Assembly (NCBI GenBank): GCA_001051155.2
Contig: JYIP02000002.1
Span: 2,177,583-2,241,582 of the forward strand
Origin: Chrysoporthe austroafricana
Taxonomy: Eukaryota; Ascomycota; Sordariomycetes; Diaporthales; Cryphonectriaceae
DNA length: 64,000 bases
Direction of reading: 5' to 3'
Below are positions 57,791 to 64,000 of this stretch, one piece after another. Position 1 is the first letter of the stretch. Each line of letters begins with the position of its first letter. Under the pieces are notes generated by a model that saw nothing but the letters and a program-made list of their open reading frames with translations, was not told the DNA's origin and ran no database searches. A program made the position numbers and the translations under genes.

Positions 57791-58699
57791 ATGCAAGCTG
57801 GCAGGTGGTTCATACTCGCCGCCGCGGTATGTTTCTCAACTGCCGCCGCCGCGGAGGATCTCTGCAACGCGCCGACGCCGGGCGCCGGAACAGGTACCTT
57901 CGCTGCTCCTGTATCATCAATATCGCCAGCCGCGGAGACGACGTTGCCGAGTAGCGAGGTCCAGACGACATTGCCGAGCAGCGAGGCCCAGACGACACTG
58001 CCGAACAGCGAGACCCAGACGACAAGCGCCAGCATCGACCAGTCCTCCCTGGCAGGGACCACCGCCTCCTCAGAGTCTCACCAGGAGAGCTCTTCTGCAC
58101 TTACCAGCACAGCGAGCACACCAGCAGACACCCAGACCTCAGTCTTGTCCACCATCCCACAACTGACCATCACTAATCACGTACCTCCGCACTCCGCGCT
58201 GGCCTTGTGCATACCTCACGGGACGTACTGTCCTCAGCCCAGCGCTTCGATCTCGACGGTCCCCGCTACTTCCACGTCGGCCATAGCCACTTCGACACAC
58301 AACAATAGGGTCGCAGCATTCGGCAATGGGACAGTATCTAGCAGCGTGTCGTCAACTCCACGTGCTCAGCCACTGAGGAGGAGGTGTGATGGCATCACAA
58401 GTCAAGAGACCGCGACGTCGGCGTCTTCAATGCTCTCAGCAGAGAGGAGTGGCAGTACGACGGGGACTACTGAGAGGATGTCAGTTGGGCCATCGCCGAC
58501 ATCGAATCCCAGCTCCAAGACAAAGGGGAATCCACCCGTGTCATCCGCCTCAGGGACGCCTTTGTCCACTACTCAGCATTCCGGAGCAGGACGGGCGTCT
58601 GGGCCGAGAGACAGCGGGATACTACTTTATGGGTCCCTTGCGGTGGTCTGCGTGTCTCTGGTGCTCGCGGGAGGTCAAATGTCTCCTAGCAGATCTTAG
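57791..58699 (+). CDS. Ser/Thr-rich secreted or wall-anchored protein
   Basis: 302 aa from the ATG at 57791; the frame is open further 5' but only with non-ATG codons. The first 22 residues are a signal peptide (MQAGRWFILAAAVCFSTAAA). The body is about 40 percent Ser and Thr, suited to O-mannosylation, and residues 50-76 are three copies of a nine-residue repeat TTLPSSExQ. A single pair of Cys sits in CIPHGTYC. The C terminus has a hydrophobic segment (GILLYGSLAVVCVSLVLA) followed by GGQMSPSRS, so it is either GPI-processed or membrane-spanning; the polar tail fits a GPI signal poorly. This is the architecture of fungal wall mannoproteins and stress sensors. No enzymatic domain is seen. Confidence 0.65.
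   Translation: MQAGRWFILAAAVCFSTAAAAEDLCNAPTPGAGTGTFAAPVSSISPAAETTLPSSEVQTTLPSSEAQTTLPNSETQTTSASIDQSSLAGTTASSESHQESSSALTSTASTPADTQTSVLSTIPQLTITNHVPPHSALALCIPHGTYCPQPSASISTVPATSTSAIATSTHNNRVAAFGNGTVSSSVSSTPRAQPLRRRCDGITSQETATSASSMLSAERSGSTTGTTERMSVGPSPTSNPSSKTKGNPPVSSASGTPLSTTQHSGAGRASGPRDSGILLYGSLAVVCVSLVLAGGQMSPSRS
57938..58018 (+). repeat. Three 27-bp coding tandem repeats
   Basis: In-frame 27-bp units within the Ser/Thr-rich protein gene encode TTLPSSEVQ, TTLPSSEAQ and TTLPNSETQ. The differences are few, so the expansion is probably recent, and copy number may vary between strains. Confidence 0.9.
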
Positions 58700-59390
58700 C
58701 TAGCTAATTATCTATTCCTTCTGCTTTGAGTGGTCCTGAATTTTTCTTGTTGGAGTCTAGCCCATAGATGCGTGCCAATTCGATACACATGTTTAGACCT
58801 TATTAACTATATTCTGCTAGTTTTGGTTGCTCTGAGTCTAGATGCTCTTATTACGCACTCTTGGTGTACTTGCGACGCTTAAGCAGATGCCTGTATAGGA
58901 TAAGAGTCCTGGCTCTAATGCTGACTGGCGTCCACGCCTGTATACACTTGCTTCTCCGTTCATAACCTAGTTCATAACCCAGACGATCTCTTGAAGATGT
59001 CGATTCTAGTTTTGACTGTTGCTTGCGGTTGGTGTGCCGACCTGCCAAATGCTAAATTGGCAACCCAAAGTTGATTCATAGAATTTTAGTTGATTGATAC
59101 CAACAAATAGCCCATACATAGATCACAAAGGCGATTGGCTGATAGCCTGGCCTCAAGCCTGAAATTTTATCGTACATACTACTGGTTGGAGACAAAGAGG
59201 CCGGCTTCGAACAACTGCCGTCCTCTCAAGGTTGCGCAGAAGTACGGGTCTGTACCTGGTCCTTCGAAAACACGTCATGTAACCAAACGAAGCTAATATG
59301 CGTCTGGGAGGCCGTTTCTGATAATTAACGTTGAGGGCCTGGATGGGTTCTTCTAACCTCAAAGCGAAGAGAACTTGCAACCGTCAGGCC
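58700..59390. other. AT-rich intergenic stretch
   Basis: 690 bp, markedly more AT-rich than the region to its left. An alternative ATG for the F-box gene lies at 59343. No other feature is recognised. Confidence 0.45.
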
Positions 59391-61127
59391 ATGGCTTCCT
59401 CCACTCATCCCCCAACGATACTCTCTCTGCCCACCGAGATCCTCCTGGCTATATTCACCCTCGTGAAGACCTACAGGCCGGCCAACCACGCAGCGCACAT
59501 TGACTTCGCCTCCTCCTCCGCGGACATCGCGAGCGCGCGCCTCGTCTGCCGCCGCTTCGCGGCCGCCGGCGCGCACCTGCTCGTGCACTACGTCCGGCTG
59601 GACGGCGTCAGCTCGCGGGCCCTGGAGAAGCTCGAGGCCGTGTCGCGCCACCCGACCATCGGGACGGGGGTGCGCATCGTCAGGCTCGAGGCGCTGTGCT
59701 ATGCGCCCGAGCCGGCTGACGATCTGGCTGGCTTCGCGAGGTGGGCGGTGCGGAGGGTCCTGGATCGTGCGAAGAGGTACCAGCGGGCTCTTGAGAGCAT
59801 AGTGGAGAGGGCAGAGTCCGAATCCTACGGCGAAGGTCTCGCTGTGGAAAAAGAAAGATTGGCCGCCGTGCTGGAGAGGACCAAAGCTGTCCTGAAGACA
59901 TGGAATCTCGTCAGCGAGGGAAGTGCGCAATATTTGCTCCGGGATCTGGAGGATCCCCCAGGAGCTTCGAGGCCTGCGGATAACAGCTATCGCCACATCC
60001 AGTCACTGCGTGCTGCGCACAGGCTGTACCAGTCACGGTACAGCGACCAGGAGAGCCTGCGAAGGGGTAATGCGTTTGTCGAGAGGTTTGCCGCCGCCAT
60101 GGCCCGCATGCCGAAGGCTCAAGCCCTCGAGATACAGGACTTCCACCGGGCGCCCAAAGATTGCCCAGGCCGCGGAGGCGAGAGCCAATACGTTGAGCTC
60201 GCCGATGCTGAGAATGGTGACGAGTACGCTGGTCTGCTCGACATCGACACCCTCGTCGAGCCTCTCTCCTGGGACGAGACCCTGCGTCAACGACTGGGCA
60301 CACCTCCTAGCGAAGTCCTCTTCGGCCTTCCCATTTTCATCCACAAGGCTGATTGTAAACTCGACAGGATCTGCCTGCAGATAACTACACCTGCAGAGCA
60401 CTACTACCGACTTCTCCGGGAGACCGTTGGGCACGATACTACTGAGCTCGCCTTCGCGATTAATGCTATGGGCGTTAAGAAGTTTACCTTCATCCACGGC
60501 AGAGAGCATGAGCCTCGCGCCCGTGAGACCCCTAGTGCCGAGGATGTGGCAGCTTTCCAGAGTTACATGGCTGCCATGACGCACAGCAGCAGCCTCGAGC
60601 GTTTCAGGCTTGTCGTCGACAGCGGCTGGGCTGATGGGAGTCTTGATCCGGATTATCAGTTCAGCTTTGGGTCGCTGGTCCTGCCGTGCGGCAATGGAAC
60701 AGATGGCTCGTCGTCGCCCTCGTGTGCGAACTTGAAGGATATTTACCTGTCCGACATACCGCTCCGTCTCGCGGACATGGAGTCTCTCGAGGAAAAATTG
60801 GAGGCTTGCGGCGTCAGCCTGGACTTTCTGACGTTGTCGCGCATCAACCTGGTCGACGGGACCTGGGCCCAAGGGCTGGAGATCCTGCGCCGGCTTGATG
60901 TGGCTGACAAGGAACTAGTTGAACCATCTGGAGCCGAGTGCGATGACCCAGCCATGTGGCTCTCAGGGAGATACGATACAATCTTCCGCGCGGGTCCTGG
61001 AAAAGCAAGCGCAGCTGGCAGGTTCATCAACGGTGAGGTAGAGCACAACCCACTGGATAGCGGCCGGGGGGTAGGAAGGAAGTCGAGGAAGTCGAGAATG
61101 CGGACGATGAGGGCTTTCCAGACATAA
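59391..61127 (+). CDS. F-box domain protein, fungal-specific C-terminal region
   Basis: Intronless, 578 aa from the ATG at 59391 (an ATG at 59343 would add 16 residues). Residues about 8-60 are an F-box-like domain: ILSLPTEILLAIFTLVK, then DIASARLVCRRFAAAGAHLL, the pattern LPxEIL...LVCRxF. F-box proteins bind Skp1 and present substrates to SCF ubiquitin ligases. The remaining 500 residues have regular hydrophobic spacing (LEIQDFH, FTFIHGREHE, LKDIYLSDIPL, LDFLTLSRINL), as in degenerate leucine-rich repeats, and probably form the substrate-binding part. The C terminus is basic (GRKSRKSRMRTMR) and could be a nuclear localisation signal. The substrate is unknown. Confidence 0.78.
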   Translation: MASSTHPPTILSLPTEILLAIFTLVKTYRPANHAAHIDFASSSADIASARLVCRRFAAAGAHLLVHYVRLDGVSSRALEKLEAVSRHPTIGTGVRIVRLEALCYAPEPADDLAGFARWAVRRVLDRAKRYQRALESIVERAESESYGEGLAVEKERLAAVLERTKAVLKTWNLVSEGSAQYLLRDLEDPPGASRPADNSYRHIQSLRAAHRLYQSRYSDQESLRRGNAFVERFAAAMARMPKAQALEIQDFHRAPKDCPGRGGESQYVELADAENGDEYAGLLDIDTLVEPLSWDETLRQRLGTPPSEVLFGLPIFIHKADCKLDRICLQITTPAEHYYRLLRETVGHDTTELAFAINAMGVKKFTFIHGREHEPRARETPSAEDVAAFQSYMAAMTHSSSLERFRLVVDSGWADGSLDPDYQFSFGSLVLPCGNGTDGSSSPSCANLKDIYLSDIPLRLADMESLEEKLEACGVSLDFLTLSRINLVDGTWAQGLEILRRLDVADKELVEPSGAECDDPAMWLSGRYDTIFRAGPGKASAAGRFINGEVEHNPLDSGRGVGRKSRKSRMRTMRAFQT

Positions 61128-61611
61128 AGACATAGAACTACGATAGTGGTTTTTTGAACGAGAGCAAGCATCAAGACATATATGGATGGCAAGAGACGAC
61201 AAGAAACACTCCCAGATGTAATATTAGTAGAAAGTCTCGAGATATGGTGCCGAAGCGCTGGAGTGGCCTCGTTCTTAGCTCGGAATACTGCTTGGATTGC
61301 TTTAGATGATTCACTCGAGGATTCTTGTCAGATAAACAAGAGACAGCTCCAGCTGAGATTCAGCACTACGAGTGATTCAGCTGTCGAAAGACTGAGCGCC
61401 TCCCTATTTATGATGCAGTAAATCTCTTCCTGAGGAAATGCCGCTGAGAGGAGTCTTTTCGATCTCGACATCATCACGATCCCCTGAGCTTCCACAGCGA
61501 GACGACGAGAAGCCTGACTCTCGAGTCCGTCTTCAACTTGCTCTCTTACTACATCCTGAATCGAGTCTCTGGAGATTTCGGGTGTTACTCGAGCAGCAAG
61601 CCGCCGTCACA
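61128..61611. other. Intergenic, F-box gene to cysteine-rich secreted protein
   Basis: 484 bp. It holds the 3' end of the F-box gene and the promoter and leader of the next. The frame of the small secreted protein is open back to 61438, but its ATG with a signal peptide is at 61612. Confidence 0.5.
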
Positions 61612-62120
61612 ATGCGTTTCATCACCAAGTTCACGCTCCTCATCGCCGTCTGTTGTGGTTCAGTCCTCACCGGCGCTGCTTCCAACGCAAACATGTTCCC
61701 GATCCGACTCGAATTCCTCCCCGGCGCCACGGCGACCCTCGACGCTCACCACCTCTGGTACCCCAGCCTCAACGACCTGGCCAGCCAGGACTTCACGGCC
61801 ATCGAGGCGCGGGCAGCCAACGCCACAGACGACGCGGGCCAATGGGCCAAGAGCGGCGTCCGCCTCGACGACGTGGTCGGGTTCTCGGCCCTCAACGCCC
61901 CGGACGGCGGCTGCGGGAGCTGCGGCAGCTGCGACGCGTGCCAGGAGGCCTGCGCTCTGCTGGGCTGGTGCTCGTTCTGCCAGGGCGTGTAAGTGGCGGG
62001 CGGCCCTTCTGTTGCTGTTTTTCCTGCTCGCTTCGATGCTCGAGCTCTGGGCTGATGTTCTCCAGTTGCATTGCTGCCTGTGCGTCGCAGCCATACTGCC
62101 AATGCTGCCAGTTGCGCTAG
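61612..62120 (+). CDS. Small secreted cysteine-rich protein (candidate effector)
   Basis: Read as one exon, the frame stops at 61990, directly on a perfect donor GTAAGT. Splicing 61612-61988 to 62066-62120 (acceptor CTCCAG) is in phase and gives 143 aa with an intact Cys-rich end. Residues 1-23 are a signal peptide (FTLLIAVCCGSVLTGAA). A polar middle of about 75 residues has one N-glycosylation site and no Cys. The last 43 residues hold twelve Cys (101-140) in the order C-x2-C-x2-C-x2-C-x3-C-x5-C-x2-C-x3-C-x3-C-x5-C-x-CC. The pattern C-x3-C-x5-C occurs twice, so the tail looks like a duplicated module. Size, secretion and Cys content fit fungal effectors or antimicrobial proteins, but I match it to no known family. 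It is not a hydrophobin, LysM or CFEM protein by Cys spacing. Confidence 0.75.
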
Positions 62121-62396
62121 TCAGTCATTGATGAGTGCGCAAGATTGCTTCGCCTTGGTACGGCAAAAGGCGGAACGTTGCGATGATTACTGGGCCGTCC
62201 TGAGAGATTCTGGGACGAAGATTGCCATTGCGGCGTGCATTCATAGTTCACCGCGCACATTTCTGGTGTCTTGTTCTCCTGTTGGCGATCAATTCCGCGC
62301 TGCTATTTAATCGGTCTTATGAGAAGAATATACACTCGATCGCACTAATAAAATACAGTCTGTCTGCCTCATTTGGCTACGCAACAGTCATGATTA

Positions 62397-64000
62397 TCAA
62401 GCGGTGGTCCCGTTCAGCACAGAGTTCGGAATGAGCTGCGGCATGGCGTCTTCCCAGTATCCGTCAGCCCAGACCGTCTTGTCCGACCCGTCTGCATTCA
62501 TGAGCGTGATCTTGGCGTACGGCTGCCAGTTATCGTCATAGATGGGGCCCTCGTCCGCGAATCCGAACTGCGAGGTCACGTAAAAGATCCGCCCGTCCGC
62601 CGTCCACACCCCATGGCCATCGTTGCCCAGCGACTCCGGCGTGAGGTTCTGGAAGTCCGACCCGTCCAGGTTCATGGTGCAGACATCGTAATTGTCATCG
62701 TACGGGCCCGAGATCGGCCAGCTGGTGCGGCGGGTGAACATGAGCTTGGACCCCGTGGGCGCGAACCCGGGCAGGTTGTCCCACTCGGTCGTCAGGACCG
62801 TCGTGTTCCGGGTCTCGAGGTCCAGGAGGCGGAGGCCGCCGGGCCAGTTCGCGCTCTGGTTCCACGTGCGGTACACGACGTAGCGACCGTCCGCCGAGAC
62901 GGTCGGGTACCCGGCGTTGATGCCCGTCTCGTTCACGAGGACCTCATACCACGAGCCGTTGGCCGCAACGCGGTAGATGAGGCCCAGCTGGGTCTCCCGC
63001 CAGTCGAACCATGTGCCCAGCCCCGTGACCAGCCACTCGCCGTCCGGAGACCACGCCGACTGGAACGCGCCCGCGTCTGTATTGTCATCGAACTCGGGGC
63101 TGATGAGGTTGTCGGTGAGCGCCGGGAGGATCTCCTTCGCGTTTGTGCCGTCTGGGTTCATGACGTACAGGGAGCCGTTGGAGAGCTCCTGTTCAGTCAC
63201 CGCCAGGACGTTCTGCTTCGACAGCGTTGGGAAGACGTCCATTTGGCGGTACTCCCACTCGTCGTTCCAGCTGTAGAGGCGCCTGTTGATCGGGCGCCAG
63301 AGGAGCACATCGTCCGTCGTTTCCCATATGGCCTTCTCGTACACCATCAGACTCCCGTTTGGCGACCAGGCTGGAGAGGCCAAAACGCGGCCAGGGACCG
63401 CGGGCAGGCTGGTGGTGCCGTTGCTGTGGGCCGAGGCGTAGTTGATGCCGAACGTCTTGTTTCGATACCCAATGGTATCTGCGTCGACGTACTGGGGGAA
63501 GACCTTGACCCCACCGCCCGACGTATGTTCGATGCGATCCGTACCGGTGGCAAAGTCCACCGATACAATCTGGCTCTCTTCCTCGTCCATGAGGGCCAGT
63601 TGCCGGGAGAATACCGTGGCCTCCGTCGTCATCTCCCAGAAGACGATGCGAGATCCGTCCGGCGACCACTTGGGCGAGCCGAGGGAGTAGCCCGTCTTGT
63701 TGAGAACGCGGTGATAGCCGCTCCCGTCCGGCCGGATGGCGTAGATCGAGAGCTCCTGCGAGTGCTCCCAGCCCGTGACGTTGTTGTGGCCCCTCCACAG
63801 GGTGTCTTTGTCGGAGGAGAAGACGATCCACTCGCCGTCGGGCGACCAGGCCGGCCGGAAGTGGCCGTCCGGCAGCGACCAGTTGCCAGCGATCTCGGTG
63901 GTGTTGGTGATGTTCCACGAGGTGCCCGTCTCGAGGTCCAGCAGCCAGATGTTGCTCTTGTAGTTGTTGCGCGTGGAGTGGAAGGCCACCAGGCTCCCGT
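62397..64000 (-). CDS. TolB-like beta-propeller protein, probably secreted (partial, 5' end beyond the window)
   Basis: The frame is open from 62397 to the right edge, so at least 534 residues are present and the start is missing. It contains repeated WD40-like PD40 blades with the motif WSPDGxxI/L: FRPAWSPDGEWIVFSS, SPKWSPDGSRIVF, SPAWSPNGSLMVY, QSAWSPDGEWLVTG and TVSADGRYVVYRT. These are typical of the TolB propeller and of the N-terminal domain of prolyl-oligopeptidase-type peptidases. No peptidase catalytic domain follows: the chain ends a few residues after the last blade. Many Asn-X-Ser/Thr sites suggest passage through the secretory pathway. Such stand-alone secreted propellers are known in fungi without a firm function. 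Confidence 0.8.
   Translation of the reverse strand, partial: GSLVAFHSTRNNYKSNIWLLDLETGTSWNITNTTEIAGNWSLPDGHFRPAWSPDGEWIVFSSDKDTLWRGHNNVTGWEHSQELSIYAIRPDGSGYHRVLNKTGYSLGSPKWSPDGSRIVFWEMTTEATVFSRQLALMDEEESQIVSVDFATGTDRIEHTSGGGVKVFPQYVDADTIGYRNKTFGINYASAHSNGTTSLPAVPGRVLASPAWSPNGSLMVYEKAIWETTDDVLLWRPINRRLYSWNDEWEYRQMDVFPTLSKQNVLAVTEQELSNGSLYVMNPDGTNAKEILPALTDNLISPEFDDNTDAGAFQSAWSPDGEWLVTGLGTWFDWRETQLGLIYRVAANGSWYEVLVNETGINAGYPTVSADGRYVVYRTWNQSANWPGGLRLLDLETRNTTVLTTEWDNLPGFAPTGSKLMFTRRTSWPISGPYDDNYDVCTMNLDGSDFQNLTPESLGNDGHGVWTADGRIFYVTSQFGFADEGPIYDDNWQPYAKITLMNADGSDKTVWADGYWEDAMPQLIPNSVLNGTTA

Overview
The window is genomic DNA of a filamentous ascomycete, most likely a Sordariomycete or close relative. 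The evidence is the gene structure and gene content: protein genes are broken by short introns (about 50-150 nt, GT..AG with one GC..AG), start at ATG and lie on both strands without operons, and the set includes fungal proteins such as Ada2 of SAGA, Erg28, a Nup170-type nucleoporin, a secreted GH2 beta-mannosidase and a CBM18 chitin deacetylase. No species can be named from the sequence. I recognise no tRNA, rRNA, CRISPR array, intact transposon or plasmid feature. All exon coordinates were worked out by hand from splice signals, reading phase and remembered family conservation.

Layout. 1-5.9 kb: a DHA2-type MFS exporter, an M24 metallopeptidase with an N-terminal membrane anchor, and a small four-helix membrane protein. 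7.3-8.4 kb: a fungal 2EXR/F-box-like protein. 10.5-17.0 kb: two secreted enzymes, beta-mannosidase and gamma-glutamyltransferase. 18.0-21.4 kb: a tail-to-tail pair, a glutamine-dependent asparagine-synthetase-like enzyme and a PEP mutase/phosphonopyruvate hydrolase-type enzyme of carbon-phosphorus chemistry. 21.6-29.2 kb: an F-box-like/Cys-rich orphan, a SprT-like zinc protease, a decayed periplasmic-binding-like gene with RIP-type mutations, a 2-oxoglutarate/Fe(II) dioxygenase and an orphan 318-aa protein. This 15-29 kb stretch has the most accessory character.

31.5-47.6 kb is mostly conserved housekeeping: a CHIP-like TPR/U-box protein, a highly derived Ras-like protein, Ada2, galactose-1-phosphate uridylyltransferase, Erg28 and a 3-ketoacyl-CoA reductase (divergent pair), and the nucleoporin. 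48.4-62.1 kb is again looser: chitin deacetylase, a NIPA-type magnesium transporter, a 4.2-kb GC-rich gene-poor stretch, a Ser/Thr-rich wall protein, an F-box protein and a small secreted cysteine-rich protein whose second exon had to be reconstructed. A TolB-like beta-propeller protein runs off the right end.

The best candidates for something not previously described are the asparagine-synthetase/phosphonopyruvate-hydrolase pair with its neighbours, the cysteine-rich secreted protein with a duplicated 12-Cys module, and the Ras-like protein that has lost its G3 and G4 motifs and gained long insertions. The RIP-like pseudogene at 25.2 kb indicates that repeat-induced mutation has acted in this lineage.
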